64,000 bases of DNA from Psychrobacter sp. NZS113 (GCF_015864825.1 NZ_JADYWL010000003.1:248001-312000); one strand, 5' to 3'. Shown: positions 8,098-17,969, numbered from the stretch's first letter. Notes: generated from the letters alone by a model not told the origin. Program-made: numbers and translations.

Positions 8098-9483
8098 ATG
8101 ACAATATTAGATAATTCAGTGGCTAGGCTCAATCAACTAAAAAAAACGCCATTTAAAACCGTTAAGACAGTCAGTATAGCCATAGCACTAGGGACCACTT
8201 GCACCCTGTCAATGGCCGCAGATGATATACGCAGTACCACATTGACTCAAACATCCAACCAGACCATTAAGCCATCACTCAAACAGTTGTCAAATAACTT
8301 GCCTGCCAAGCCTCAAGCTTATACCTATGGTGTGCGGCCCTTCTATTTGGTCAATGACATGGATGCAGGACCATTAAAAGATGAGCTAATGGCTTGTAGT
8401 GCGCAAACACCTAGCCAAACGAACTTTTCTATCGCCCATCGCGGTGCACCGCTGCAATTGCCTGAACATACTTATGATAGCTATGTTGCCTCAGCGCAAA
8501 TGGGCGCAGGTATCTTAGAATGCGATGTGGCTTTTACCAATGACGGAGAGCTGGTCTGCCGCCATGCACAAGATGATCTACATACCACTACTAATATTCT
8601 TGCGACCCCGCTATCCAAACAGTGCACCATACCGCCAATGATAGACGCCAACGGCCTACTGACCAATGCCGATAGTATTGAATGCCGAACTTCAGACATT
8701 AGCGCGAATGAGTTCAAGACCCTCACAGGCAAAATGGATGCCGCAGATAAAACAGCTACCAATCTCAATGATTATATGAATGCAACGGCTGCATGGCGAA
8801 CTGATTTATATTCACAAAATGGTCAAGTGCTCATATTAAAAGAACATATTAAGCTTGCTCAAAGCCTCGGTATGAAACACACGCCAGAGCTAAAAGCACC
8901 AGCAGTCACGATGCCATTTAACGGCTATAGCATAGATGCTTATCGTCAGCAGCTGATTGACACTTATAAAAATGCAGGCGTGGCTGCCAGTGACGTGTTT
9001 GCACAGTCGTTTAATATCGAAGATGTAGATTACTGGATTAAAAACGAGCCTGATTTTGGTGCCAATGCTATCTACTTGATTGATGATAGTAATGAGACCG
9101 CAGACGGCAAAACATTTGATAAAAATGATCCTAGCACGTGGAAGCACTCACTAGCCAACATAAAAGCACGTGGCATTAAAACCATTGCCCCACCACCTTG
9201 GATACTGGTAACCACTGACGCAACAGGTAAAATGATACCTTCCGCTTATGCCAAACAAGCCAAAGCACTTAATTTAGATATTATTACTTGGTCAATTGAG
9301 CGTTCAGGGCCGTTAGCAGCAGGTGGCGACTGGTATTATACTGACTTAGGTAAAGCCATTAATAATGATGGTGATATGATGACTTATATCGATGTACTGG
9401 CTCAGGATGTTGGGGTCAAAGGCATTTTTTCAGACTGGCCCGCAACCGTTACGTACTACGCAAATTGCAAAGGTTTGAGCTAG
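8098..9483 (+). CDS. secreted glycerophosphodiester phosphodiesterase (GlpQ-like)
   Basis: It would hydrolyse glycerophosphodiesters to glycerol-3-phosphate plus alcohol in the periplasm. From the ATG at 8098 (AGGGA eight bases upstream) the protein is 461 residues with a Sec signal: a basic n-region, a hydrophobic [15 protein letters not shown] core, and likely cleavage after SMAA. An upstream ATG at 8047 would add 17 residues and also has a possible site. The GDPD domain starts with [13 protein letters not shown] and continues with [16 protein letters not shown], showing the catalytic His, Arg, Glu, Asp and second His. The C-terminal barrel strand [15 protein letters not shown] is typical. 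A MITE and a terminator follow it. Confidence 0.93.
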   Translation: MTILDNSVARLNQLKKTPFKTVKTVSIAIALGTTCTLSMAADDIRSTTLTQTSNQTIKPSLKQLSNNLPAKPQAYTYGVRPFYLVNDMDAGPLKDELMACSAQTPSQTNFSIAHRGAPLQLPEHTYDSYVASAQMGAGILECDVAFTNDGELVCRHAQDDLHTTTNILATPLSKQCTIPPMIDANGLLTNADSIECRTSDISANEFKTLTGKMDAADKTATNLNDYMNATAAWRTDLYSQNGQVLILKEHIKLAQSLGMKHTPELKAPAVTMPFNGYSIDAYRQQLIDTYKNAGVAASDVFAQSFNIEDVDYWIKNEPDFGANAIYLIDDSNETADGKTFDKNDPSTWKHSLANIKARGIKTIAPPPWILVTTDATGKMIPSAYAKQAKALNLDIITWSIERSGPLAAGGDWYYTDLGKAINNDGDMMTYIDVLAQDVGVKGIFSDWPATVTYYANCKGLS

Positions 9484-9490
9484 GCGGTAT

Positions 9491-9683
9491 TAGGGTATGT
9501 CCTCAATTCAAGCGATAGTCCTCTAACTGGGCTAAAAATGGCTGAATTTTGCCAAACAGCGTCAAATAGCGTCAAATAGCGTCAAATAGCTGGTTAATAT
9601 CTCGATATTATCTACACTATTTTCTCGTTTGACGGCAATTTATCTCATTTTTACCTCCATTTTTGAAATGAGGACACACCCTA
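9491..9683. mobile_element. MITE-like non-autonomous element
   Basis: A 193-bp element bounded by 21-bp terminal inverted repeats that match at 19 positions (TAGGGTRTGTCCTCA followed by WTTCAA). The symmetry continues inward imperfectly (TAAAAATG, GCC and GTCAAA blocks on both sides), so the whole unit can fold back. It contains no gene. Three tandem copies of the 10-mer AGCGTCAAAT occupy 9558-9587. The outer TA on each side fits a TA target duplication, as made by IS630/Tc1-type transposases, but the family is not established. Confidence 0.75.
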
Positions 9684-9721
9684 TAATACATTTATAAACA
9701 AGTCCTGCTAATAATCAAAAG

Positions 9722-9754
9722 GCCAACTGAGTCGCAACTTGGTTGGCTTTTTTG
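9722..9754 (+). terminator. rho-independent terminator downstream of the glycerophosphodiesterase
   Basis: GCCAAC and GTTGGC form the stem, separated by 14 bases, followed by TTTTTT. It lies beyond the MITE, so the element has been inserted between the gene and its terminator. Confidence 0.7.
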
Positions 9755-10095
9755 TATGCTGAAGTATTGATACAAAGATTAGTTCATAGATTGGTTCAAC
9801 GTCTGCTTTGACTCATTCAGTTAATCAACGACTGTCATATCAGCACCGCGAAACATAAAAACAGTTCATCTCTCATTTTTTCCATCAATTTTTCATCGCT
9901 TTTGACGAGCATTCACAAAATGCCCTGGGACTTTTATGCTAGGATAATCCCAACAACTTTGGAGTCTTTCCATACCTTCAAATACAAACTGTATTTAGCA
10001 AAGTGGACACTGACAGTATCTATGCGATTGTTATCTATTAACCATCACGTCAAGCAGCCATTTTTTACACATTTCTCTAAAATAAGTATACCGTC
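9755..10095. other. intergenic region upstream of creB
   Basis: About 340 bp without a convincing gene. A 65-codon frame from about 9902 has basic, unstructured content and runs into the creB ATG; I treat it as chance. A single TTCAC at 9911-9915 is only half of the known CreB operator (two TTCAC boxes six bases apart). No clear promoter pair was seen. Confidence 0.6.
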
Positions 10096-10869
10096 ATGAC
10101 TCATATTTTACTGGTAGAAGATGACCCCGCCATCGCGATGTCGCTCAAGGTCACTTGCAAGCGTGAAGGCTGGCAAATTACATGGCTAGACAATGCCAGT
10201 AGCGTACTGCCGATGCTACATAGTAAAGCAGCAAGCGATCTATCAGCTATTATTTTGGATGTTGGCTTACCAGATGGCGATGGTCTTAGCTTGTGTCAAC
10301 AAATACGCCATACACCTGATATTGATGCCTTAAAAGACATTCCTATCGTGTTTTTGACCGCACGCAGTGATGAGGTCGATCGTATTTTGGGCTTGGAGAT
10401 GGGCGGCGATGATTACTGTGCCAAACCCTTTAGCCCGCGAGAGTTGGTCGCTCGCCTAAAAGCCATTTGGCGACGCGAGCAATTATTGTCTCAACAGTCT
10501 CCCGCTCCTACCACCTCAGTAGATAGTGAAAACCCGTCTAATAATATGTCTGGGCAAGCATTAACATTTGAATGTCAGTCTGGCATCTGGCATTACCAAC
10601 CACTCAATTACTCATTGATGTGGCAAGAGCAAAAGCTAGAGCTGAGCAATACCGAGCGCAAAATCTTATTGACCTTATTACAAGCACCCAATCAAGTCTT
10701 CAGTCGTGAGCAACTGTTAAATGCGGTCAGTGACTATCCAGATCATCGCTTGGCAAGAACGATAGACAGCCATATCAAATCGATTCGTAAGCAGCTGGCT
10801 ACGGTAGACGCTAGCATCGATGTCATCCATACGCACCGTGGATTGGGTTATGCGTTATGTCCCGCTTAG
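10096..10869 (+). CDS. creB: CreB-like OmpR-family response regulator
   Basis: A 257-residue transcription factor activated by phosphorylation from the CreC kinase encoded 54 bp downstream. The receiver domain covers 1-130: acidic pocket Asp9-Asp10, phospho-acceptor Asp55 in IILDVGLPDG, the conserved Thr in FLTARSDEVD, and Lys near 109 in CAKPFSPRE. A 40-residue polar linker follows. The OmpR winged helix is at about 165-257, with FSREQLLNAV and TIDSHIKSIRKQL as recognition region. In E. coli, CreBC responds to carbon and fermentation state and in some bacteria to PBP inhibition. creD, which often follows creC, is not in the window. The CreB assignment rests mainly on the unmistakable CreC partner. 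Confidence 0.9.
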   Translation: MTHILLVEDDPAIAMSLKVTCKREGWQITWLDNASSVLPMLHSKAASDLSAIILDVGLPDGDGLSLCQQIRHTPDIDALKDIPIVFLTARSDEVDRILGLEMGGDDYCAKPFSPRELVARLKAIWRREQLLSQQSPAPTTSVDSENPSNNMSGQALTFECQSGIWHYQPLNYSLMWQEQKLELSNTERKILLTLLQAPNQVFSREQLLNAVSDYPDHRLARTIDSHIKSIRKQLATVDASIDVIHTHRGLGYALCPA

Positions 10870-10923
10870 CTATATTTTACTTAGTACTGACTTTCTATAA
10901 CTGCAAGCAACACTGATAAAAAT

Positions 10924-12741
10924 ATGACCAATAAAGCGAATGATATCGTTGATAACCACGCTAATAATAGCGTTAACCACCATACTCATGCTAATCAAAG
11001 TAACTGGTATGCAAAGTTACATCCTATTGGCACCGCGCAGCAAACGACTGAGCCAAAACGACTACTAAATCTGAGTATATTTTTTAGAATTTGGTTGGCC
11101 GTTGCTTTGGTATTAACCATTTGCGGTGTGGTTGTATTTACTCAACTATTTGGCTACGTCAAACCGACAGCGCAGCAAGTCATCGAAGACACGCTATTAG
11201 ATACCAGTAAATTGCTCGCGGTCAGCTTGCAGGTGCCATTATCGTCTGGGCAGCTATATGAGGAGGCTTATCAAGCAAGACTGGATTCAGCATTTATTGG
11301 CACGCCAGCGACGAATAAAACCAGAGAGCCCGACTATAAAAATAAAAGCTATAGCAGTTTTCGAATATACGTCACAGACCGCTCTGGCAAGGTTATATAT
11401 GACTCTCTGCCTTACCCTGACAACGATGAGGGGCAAGACTATAGTCGTTGGAACGATGTCTACTTGACCCTACAAGGTCAATATGGCGCAAGAAGTACGA
11501 CGCGAGACCATCATCAGCGCGATGGCACTATTATGTATGTGGCGCAGCCTATAAAAGATGCTGCTGGCAATCTGATTGGCATCGTCAGCGTCGGTAAGCC
11601 TGTCGCTAGCGTATTGCCTTATTTGGATGATACGCGCAATCGTATGCTCATCACGGCACTGTTCATGAGTATCGCTGCCCTGATATTGGCAGGACTGGTA
11701 GCGTGGTGGCTTAAGCAAAGCATCACGTTAGTTACCCAATATACCAGTGCGCTGGCTGAGGATACCAAAAAACCCTATTTTTACTTAGGACATGAGCTCA
11801 ATAGCCTGACAGATACGATTGAATCCATGAAACATCGATTGGAAAACCGATCTTATGTGACTGACTATGTCCATACCCTCACCCATGAGTTGAAAAGCCC
11901 GTTGACCGCAATTCGTGCCAGCAGTGAATTGTTAGAGGATGATGGTCTTGATAGTAGCGCATTAGACATTGAAGATCGGCAGATGCTTATCCAAACTATC
12001 GGTGAACAGAGCATAAAAATGCAGCAGCTCATCGATCGATTACTGTTACTTGCCAAAATTGAGCAACCAACTTTTAAGCTAAACCAACAGCTGACGCCTC
12101 TATTACCGTTACTACAAACCCTTGCAAAAAATAATACCGCTAAATTGCAGCAGCAGCTTTTAGCACCTATTGAAATCTATATCGATGATGCACGCTTCAC
12201 TGACACCACAAGTTTGCAGCCGAATATATTGGCAAATACCAGTGTCTTTGCTGATCAGTTCTGGTTGGTACAAGTGCTACAGAACGTATTGGATAATGCC
12301 ATTCATTTTGCTGAAAGCACGGTCAATATTTATATCCACAATACAGTGCAGACAGTGACTATTGATATATTTAACGATGGCAAATTACTACCCGACTATG
12401 CCGTGAAAAAAGCCTTCGACCGCTATTTTAGTTTATCGCATCAGAGCCAAGCCACTTATAACGCAGCAAGCCAGCCCAACCAGTCATCAGAGACACCACT
12501 CAATAAAGACTTAATCACAGAAGCTAAACAACAACAGCCTAGCACCTCTGGCAACACTCTCAAAAAAGGCACTGGCCTTGGTTTAACGTTAGTAAAACAA
12601 GTGATTGAACATCATGGAGGCCATGTTGCGATTAAAAACGTGCATAGTAATGAAGGTTCTGAAAATGGCGAGAGTAGCGCTGTTAAATATCCACACTCTG
12701 GTGTGATGGTTAGCATTACGCTGCCTTTAGCTCGCGAATAA
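10924..12741 (+). CDS. creC: CreC-like membrane sensor histidine kinase
   Basis: A 605-residue inner-membrane kinase that phosphorylates CreB. A 55-residue polar N-terminal tail precedes TM1 (about 57-80). The periplasmic sensor region (about 80-235) carries the CreC hallmark GQDYSRWNDVYLTLQGQYGA. TM2 is at about 240-262 and is followed by a HAMP-like linker. The H-box is HELKSPLTAIRAS (about 321-333), the N-box LDNAIHFAEST, and the G-box GTGLGLTLVKQ. E. coli CreC is 474 residues; the extra length comes from the N-terminal tail and a 35-residue Gln/Ser/Asn-rich insert just before the G-box, in the ATP-lid region. It probably forms an operon with creB. Confidence 0.92.
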   Translation: MTNKANDIVDNHANNSVNHHTHANQSNWYAKLHPIGTAQQTTEPKRLLNLSIFFRIWLAVALVLTICGVVVFTQLFGYVKPTAQQVIEDTLLDTSKLLAVSLQVPLSSGQLYEEAYQARLDSAFIGTPATNKTREPDYKNKSYSSFRIYVTDRSGKVIYDSLPYPDNDEGQDYSRWNDVYLTLQGQYGARSTTRDHHQRDGTIMYVAQPIKDAAGNLIGIVSVGKPVASVLPYLDDTRNRMLITALFMSIAALILAGLVAWWLKQSITLVTQYTSALAEDTKKPYFYLGHELNSLTDTIESMKHRLENRSYVTDYVHTLTHELKSPLTAIRASSELLEDDGLDSSALDIEDRQMLIQTIGEQSIKMQQLIDRLLLLAKIEQPTFKLNQQLTPLLPLLQTLAKNNTAKLQQQLLAPIEIYIDDARFTDTTSLQPNILANTSVFADQFWLVQVLQNVLDNAIHFAESTVNIYIHNTVQTVTIDIFNDGKLLPDYAVKKAFDRYFSLSHQSQATYNAASQPNQSSETPLNKDLITEAKQQQPSTSGNTLKKGTGLGLTLVKQVIEHHGGHVAIKNVHSNEGSENGESSAVKYPHSGVMVSITLPLARE

Positions 12742-12801
12742 AATTCAGATAAATATAATTCATTAAACTTCCATCATTCCTACACAGGTTTTCTATCTCA
12801 T

Positions 12802-12836
12802 TGTCTTACGATAGCGTTATTCAAATTCGTAAGACA
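12802..12836. promoter_or_regulatory. 10-bp perfect inverted repeat upstream of a small gene
   Basis: TGTCTTACGA (12802-12811) and TCGTAAGACA (12827-12836) are separated by 15 bp and lie 19-54 bp before the small 12856 gene. The layout fits a dimeric regulator site or a leader hairpin. There is no T-run, so it is not a creC terminator. Confidence 0.5.
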
Positions 12837-12855
12837 GATTAAGGATAGAAATACG

Positions 12856-13086
12856 ATGCAACACACACTTATTACCAACCATATTGTTAATAACAAGCTT
12901 ATCGAAAGTCAATTGATTGAGAGCTTGCTAGGATATAGTCGTCATCATTGCGCACAGATTTTGTCAAATCAAAGCATTGATAGTATTGAATTTGGATACT
13001 GGCTCGCTATTCCCAGTCAGCAGGTGTTATTGGTGTTTCGCCATCAACGGTGTGTGGCAATTGATGCTTATCAAATAGCAGCTTAA
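12856..13086 (+). CDS. small hypothetical protein (76 residues)
   Basis: No family recognised. The ATG is preceded by AAGGA ten bases upstream. The product is soluble and near neutral, with two Leu/Ile-rich helical stretches near the N-terminus (NKLIESQLIESLLGY) and an aromatic, hydrophobic C-terminal half (EFGYWLAIPSQQVLLVF) that could be beta strands. It follows creC by 114 bp on the same strand and ends before a two-way terminator, so it may be co-transcribed with creBC or have its own control through the inverted repeat at 12802-12836. Coding status is plausible, not certain. Confidence 0.5.
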   Translation: MQHTLITNHIVNNKLIESQLIESLLGYSRHHCAQILSNQSIDSIEFGYWLAIPSQQVLLVFRHQRCVAIDAYQIAA

Positions 13087-13153
13087 GCACTTATTCAACT
13101 CTACATCAGATAGCAACCCACCAATTTAAGAACTTTATACTCATCCATAAAAA

Positions 13154-13201
13154 AGCCCTGTGCTAACTCTAATCAGAAATCATTAGAGCCAGCGCAGGAC
13201 T
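13154..13201. terminator. bidirectional terminator between the creBC side and aroC
   Basis: A 20-bp stem (13154-13173 with 13182-13201, several mismatches or G-U pairs) and an 8-base loop, preceded by a run of A and followed by TTTTT. It can stop transcription from both convergent sides. Confidence 0.85.
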
Positions 13202-13269
13202 TTTTCAATCACATTACGATAAAAATACTGCTACTGGTGCTGGTGCTAGTGTTGCTACTAACACTAAAG

Positions 13270-14373
13270 CTATGTAATCGACTCTACCGGCTGCTTTACA
13301 TCGCCGTTTTGACCACGATGACGCAAATAATGATCAAGCAACACAATCGCTAGCATAGCTTCTGCGATAGGCGTGGCACGGACACCAACACACGGATCAT
13401 GACGACCCTTGGTCAGCATATCGATCGACTCACCTTGCGTGTTGATACTCTTGCCAGCGGTGGTAATACTAGACGTTGGCTTCAGGGCAATACTGACACG
13501 AATGTCTTGCCCGGATGAGATGCCGCCCAAAATACCGCCAGCATGATTGGCAGTGAAACCGTCTGGCGTTAGCTCATCACGAGAGCTATGACCGAACTGC
13601 CCAGCCACTGCCATACCGTCACCAACTTCAACGCCTTTTACCGCATTGATACTCATCATGGCATGAGCAATATCTGCATCTAATCGATCAAATACTGGCT
13701 CACCAAGTCCTACAGGGACTCCGCTTGCGATAACTTCTAGACGCGCACCGCAACTAGTGCCTTCACGGCGCAAGTTATCGATTAATGACTCAAAACGAGT
13801 CACCGCTTCTTTGTCAGCACAAAAGAATGGATTGCTATTTACGAATTCCCAATCAATTTGGCTAGCATCTGTGACGTTACTATATTCATTGCCAATCTGG
13901 GTCACATGACCACGGACTTGCACGCCTAGACGGTCTTGTAGATATTTCTTTGCAATAGCACCAGCCGCGACGCGCATCGCCGTCTCGCGTGCTGATGAAC
14001 GACCACCGCCACGATAATCGCGAAAGCCATATTTCATACTATAAGTATAGTCAGCATGACCTGGACGAAAAGTATCTTTAATCTCGCTATAGTCTTTGGA
14101 TTTTTGATTGGTATTACGAATCAGTAGGCCAATAGACGTACCGGTCGTTTTACCTTCAAATACGCCAGAGATAATTTCAACTTCATCAGATTCACGGCGC
14201 TGAGTCGAATACTTAGACGTGCCTGGTTTGCGACGATCTAAATCTACTTGCAAATCTTCTTCAGATAAAACCAAACCAGGTGGCACGCCATCGACGATAG
14301 CCATAAGGCCTGCGCCATGCGACTCTCCACACGTAGTGACAGTGAAAACCTGTCCGATACTATTGCCTGCCAT
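13270..14373 (-). CDS. aroC: chorismate synthase
   Basis: It converts 5-enolpyruvylshikimate-3-phosphate to chorismate, the last common step to aromatic amino acids and folate, using reduced FMN. The 367-residue length is normal. Signature stretches are [17 protein letters not shown] at the N-terminus, [15 protein letters not shown] and [20 protein letters not shown] centrally, and [20 protein letters not shown] towards the C-terminus. These carry the conserved His residues and the FMN-binding loops. It lies 114 bp downstream of prmB on the same strand and may be co-transcribed with it. Confidence 0.98.
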   Translation of the reverse strand: MAGNSIGQVFTVTTCGESHGAGLMAIVDGVPPGLVLSEEDLQVDLDRRKPGTSKYSTQRRESDEVEIISGVFEGKTTGTSIGLLIRNTNQKSKDYSEIKDTFRPGHADYTYSMKYGFRDYRGGGRSSARETAMRVAAGAIAKKYLQDRLGVQVRGHVTQIGNEYSNVTDASQIDWEFVNSNPFFCADKEAVTRFESLIDNLRREGTSCGARLEVIASGVPVGLGEPVFDRLDADIAHAMMSINAVKGVEVGDGMAVAGQFGHSSRDELTPDGFTANHAGGILGGISSGQDIRVSIALKPTSSITTAGKSINTQGESIDMLTKGRHDPCVGVRATPIAEAMLAIVLLDHYLRHRGQNGDVKQPVESIT

Positions 14374-14487
14374 ATCTATCCTTAAATAAGTAAACGCAAC
14401 TTATGCTTATTTTATTCATCGTTTGTGACTGTAACGAAAGTGGCGGATTGTTATGATAATCCGTACCCAATCACGACCCATATTTGA

Positions 14488-15654
14488 CTATTGAATGCTG
14501 TCTAATAGCTGTACATAAGAAGCAAACAACTGACGATGGGTCATAAGCTCGTCATAGGTAATCGCAAAAACACCATGACCGCCGTGGGCAAATTTCAACC
14601 AGTCAAGCTGGATTTCAGGATAGGCTTGTTTTAATGCCCATTCGCTATCGCCCACTTCGCAGATTAGCAGACCTTCTGGGCTTAGATAGTCAGGTGCTTC
14701 AAACAAGATACGATGTACCAAATCTAGTCCATCTTGACCAGCAGCTAGTGCATGCTCAGGCTCATATAAAAACTCAGGTGGCAAGTCAGCCATGATAGCT
14801 GCATCGACATACGGCGGGTTGGTCACGATGAGCTCATACTGGTTTTCAGCAGGTATCTTCGCAAATAGATTAGACTCAATCACATTCACTTGATGACCAA
14901 GGTCATGATGATCAACGTTGACCATTGCTACTTCTAGCGCACCTTTATCGATATCGACAGCATCAACCAATGCATCGACGAAACGGGTCGCAAGCGCGAT
15001 AGCGATACAGCCAGAACCAGTACACATATCCAAAATACGCTCAGGCTGTGACAGTTGCTTGACGTCTAGACCATGATCATAAAATGCTGCGCCTTGCTCA
15101 TTAGGGCTAGTACCCAGAGGCTTAGCCAATTCAGTCACCTCAAAGTAAGGATGAAACTGCTGACGAATCAACTCTGCTATCGGTGAACGTGGAATCAAAA
15201 CACGCTCATCGACATAAAAAGGCAAATCACAGAAGTATGATAAGTTAATCAAGTAACTGAGTGGCTTACGTTCAGCGATGCGCTCTTCTAGCAAACTTAG
15301 CACCAACTGCTTCTCTGACGTCGTCAAGCGACAGTCAAGAATCTGCTCATTTGCTGACCAGTCTAGCGATAATGAATGCAATACAATGGCGGATGCCTCT
15401 GCGAATTCATCGGTAGTACCTTGGGCGACAACCACATCATAATTGCGTAGTTGAGTGACTGAAAAACGAATGAAATCGCGAATACTGACGAGCTGCTCTC
15501 TCGCTTCTTCTAGCTCTGCATGCAAATTGGCAAATTGATCGTCCTCACCGAGAAGCCCAGACTCCAAATCAAACGCCATATCCTCTTCTAGACTATCGTC
15601 ATTGAAGTACTGGTTTTGAAACTCTTCTGCGCTCATTGTTTGGTCTTCTGACAT
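14488..15654 (-). CDS. prmB: ribosomal protein L3 glutamine N5-methyltransferase
   Basis: It methylates a glutamine of ribosomal protein L3 using S-adenosylmethionine. At 388 residues it is about 75 longer than E. coli PrmB (310) because of an acidic N-terminal extension (residues 1-70, rich in Glu and Asp). The SAM motif is ILDMCTGSGCIAIALA, and the catalytic NPPY motif is VTNPPYVDAAIMADLP; the latter Asp/Leu-Pro context and PRSPIAELI mark PrmB rather than PrmC. AAGG lies six bases before the chosen ATG. prmB upstream of aroC is a common gammaproteobacterial order. Confidence 0.95.
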   Translation of the reverse strand: MSEDQTMSAEEFQNQYFNDDSLEEDMAFDLESGLLGEDDQFANLHAELEEAREQLVSIRDFIRFSVTQLRNYDVVVAQGTTDEFAEASAIVLHSLSLDWSANEQILDCRLTTSEKQLVLSLLEERIAERKPLSYLINLSYFCDLPFYVDERVLIPRSPIAELIRQQFHPYFEVTELAKPLGTSPNEQGAAFYDHGLDVKQLSQPERILDMCTGSGCIAIALATRFVDALVDAVDIDKGALEVAMVNVDHHDLGHQVNVIESNLFAKIPAENQYELIVTNPPYVDAAIMADLPPEFLYEPEHALAAGQDGLDLVHRILFEAPDYLSPEGLLICEVGDSEWALKQAYPEIQLDWLKFAHGGHGVFAITYDELMTHRQLFASYVQLLDSIQ

Positions 15655-16009
15655 ATCATACCTTGCTGATTACATGTTCGTTGACGACATGTGGGTGGGT
15701 TAAATCGCTTCTAATAAAAGCCAATCTATTAATTAGTATTCTAATTATACATTATAGCCATAAACACTAAGTAGCGCCAATATTTGCATTTTTGTGTTTA
15801 TAGAAATAATGAAAAATGTAAGAGGCTTGAGTCCTATAATGGGCTATCACCCTATATAAACTCTCGCTAAGTTATTACCCAACTGTAGTGAATACGTCAG
15901 CAGTTGACGTTTAGCAAGCATTAAATGAAAAAAGATGTGTCTAAAGTTTGCGAAGCATTCAAATTATGCGCATAATAGCCACATTAGTACCAACTACAAG
16001 TGATTCAAC
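15655..16009. other. divergent intergenic region, prmB to L,D-transpeptidase
   Basis: About 355 bp of AT-rich DNA with no convincing gene. A TATAAT at 15835-15840 reads towards the transpeptidase, but no good -35 lies at the expected distance. Nothing else stands out. Confidence 0.5.
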
Positions 16010-17362
16010 ATGATGAAAATAAAGCCTATTATTACCGCCCTTTCTATCGCTGCTGTTAGCGTTAGTGCCATTGCTGCCACTGCCGATACGACTCGCACAT
16101 TGCCAGTACGTACAGCGGATTCGCTTGCGAAAAAAGTTAGCCTTAATGTGCAAGAAAATCGCAGCAACTCGTTAGACAGTCGTACAGCGACTGACAACAT
16201 GACGCAGCTAATCGATTCAAAGGAAGCACAGACAGAAGCAGCGGCGCCTGATAATATGAGCGCAGCTGAGCTGATGCGTAAAGATGAGCAGGCTGATCGT
16301 ACTGACGATATAAGTGAAGGTCAAGCGGTTGCTGCTCCTAGCGATCTCTCATCGATCGATTCATCTGACCCACTTTCTTTTGAATTGCCTGAGAACGAAA
16401 AACGTCAAGACTTCAGTGATGATCCTACCATCAAAAATATCGAAGACAAAGATGGTAAAAAACACACTACTCTGAACCTATCAAACTATGCCAAGCAAGT
16501 GAATAGTGCTGTCTGGTCACCAAATATGAAAGTCAACTCGGCGATGACTATCAAGATGCAGGCATTACTGGATTGGAACCATGCATCTCCTGGTCCTATC
16601 GATGGTGGTTGGGGTATGAACAGTAAAAAAGCTCTTGTCAACTTTCAAACCATGAAAGGTTTGACTGCTAACGGTAAAATGGACCAAAAAACATGGGATG
16701 CTTTGATCAAAAACATTCCTGCTAATAAGCCCGTACTGGTCACCTATACGCTAACTAAAGCAGATCTTGATACCAACTTTGCGACTACCCCTTCTGGTTC
16801 AGAAGCCAAGTCAAAAATGAAAGGTCTTTATTATCAAGACATCAAAGAGATGCTCGGCGAACGTTTCCACATGGACGTACGCTACCTTGATAAGTTGAAT
16901 AAGAACAAAGAGTACAAGGTCGGTGAAACTATCACTGTATTGAACAACCGTGGCGAGCTTAACCAACGTATCAACCGTATTGTTGCTAACAAAGCAGACC
17001 AAACCCTGTATGCATACAATGGTGACAAGCTGGTTGCTACCTATCCGACGACTGTCGGTAGTGCTGCTACACCTTCACCAAAAGGTACGTTTAAGATTAT
17101 CAATAAAGTAAAAATGCCTTGGTATAAGTCAACAGTCGGTGAAGGTGCTCAGAAGAAAGTACATATGATCGCACCAGGACCAAATAACCCAGTAGGCGTT
17201 GTTTGGATGGGACTGTCTAAACCTTCTTATGGTTTACATGGTTCACCAGTACCTGAAGGCATCAGTCGCCAAGGGTCAGCAGGTTGTGTTCGTTTGACCA
17301 ACTGGGATGTGCTAGAGGTTTATGCCAATGTTGAGAATGGCGCAGTGGTCGAACTTCAATAA
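16010..17362 (+). CDS. L,D-transpeptidase with peptidoglycan-binding domain
   Basis: A 450-residue envelope enzyme that would make 3-3 cross-links in murein or attach proteins to it. A Sec signal peptide covers about 1-24 (IITALSIAAVSVSAIAA). A disordered acidic region follows (about 25-150). A peptidoglycan-binding-1 domain lies at about 175-240 (PIDGGWGMNSKKALVNFQ). The YkuD catalytic domain lies at about 325-450, with the motif from His410 (HGSP) to SAGCVR, in which Cys426 is the nucleophile. The architecture matches periplasmic YcfS/ErfK/YcbB-like enzymes but is closest to the plain PG_binding plus YkuD type. Two tandem ATG codons (16010 and 16013) make the start ambiguous by one residue. 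It stands alone. Confidence 0.94.
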   Translation: MMKIKPIITALSIAAVSVSAIAATADTTRTLPVRTADSLAKKVSLNVQENRSNSLDSRTATDNMTQLIDSKEAQTEAAAPDNMSAAELMRKDEQADRTDDISEGQAVAAPSDLSSIDSSDPLSFELPENEKRQDFSDDPTIKNIEDKDGKKHTTLNLSNYAKQVNSAVWSPNMKVNSAMTIKMQALLDWNHASPGPIDGGWGMNSKKALVNFQTMKGLTANGKMDQKTWDALIKNIPANKPVLVTYTLTKADLDTNFATTPSGSEAKSKMKGLYYQDIKEMLGERFHMDVRYLDKLNKNKEYKVGETITVLNNRGELNQRINRIVANKADQTLYAYNGDKLVATYPTTVGSAATPSPKGTFKIINKVKMPWYKSTVGEGAQKKVHMIAPGPNNPVGVVWMGLSKPSYGLHGSPVPEGISRQGSAGCVRLTNWDVLEVYANVENGAVVELQ

Positions 17363-17397
17363 CTCTCTATTGTAATGACCAATATAGTGACCAAAAA

Positions 17398-17427
17398 AGA
17401 CCTTGATATAGTTCAAGGTCTTTTTTT
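17398..17427 (+). terminator. rho-independent terminator after the L,D-transpeptidase
   Basis: AGACCTTGA and TCAAGGTCT form a perfect 9-bp stem with a 6-base loop, then TTTTTT. A-rich sequence before it could also let it serve the convergent small membrane-protein gene. Confidence 0.9.
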
Positions 17428-17468
17428 ATGTCTGACTATCAATGATAGTTGAACGTCCTGAATATATC

Positions 17469-17681
17469 TTACACTTTATACCCTTGCTCATTGCCAGTGA
17501 TACTACCGACTTTTTTGGTAAAGAATAATCCTGCTGGGATAGATACCAAAATCCCTAATGCGACTGCTATTTGCACATGCCCTATCTCATTAAAACCTGT
17601 GACTAGCGTGGCAACTATAAACACACCAATAGTAACCGTTGCAGCTATTGAATAAATTACAGAAAATAATGGCCAGTTCAT
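17469..17681 (-). CDS. small two-helix inner-membrane protein (70 residues)
   Basis: No function known to me. The frame opens with AAGGAG six bases before the ATG, which strongly supports translation. It has two predicted transmembrane helices (about 5-27 and 36-55) joined by a short loop with Asn-Glu-Ile-Gly, and a short Lys/Gly tail. The plus-strand frame over the same bases is its shadow. It is divergent from the DUF389 gene at 17970 and convergent with the transpeptidase. Confidence 0.75.
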   Translation of the reverse strand: MNWPLFSVIYSIAATVTIGVFIVATLVTGFNEIGHVQIAVALGILVSIPAGLFFTKKVGSITGNEQGYKV

Positions 17682-17969
17682 AAGATACTCCTTACTTTTA
17701 TTGTGGATATATTACCTTTATACACCAAACCCACAAAAAAAGTAAGTATTTAATATAGACCCGCAGAGTAGCCATAACAGATGATCTAGAACAAAAGCCA
17801 TGTTAATATTAAGGTTTTATTCTAGTAGTCTCAATATCATAAACATTATCTTTCAGTTGTTATCAGTTACCGACTAACTTCCCTTCTTGTTCGCAAAAAA
17901 CTCCTATACCTTCCTCTATTTATCATTACAATAACGACTTTCTTTTACTTTTTAAGAAAGTTACCTGCT

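Noticed and set aside
9558..9593. Short CRISPR-like tandem repeat
   Set aside because: Three directly abutting 10-bp units without spacers, inside a MITE; not a CRISPR array.
9902..10099. 65-codon frame upstream of creB
   Set aside because: No ribosome site, unstructured basic sequence, and it ends overlapping the creB start; most likely chance.
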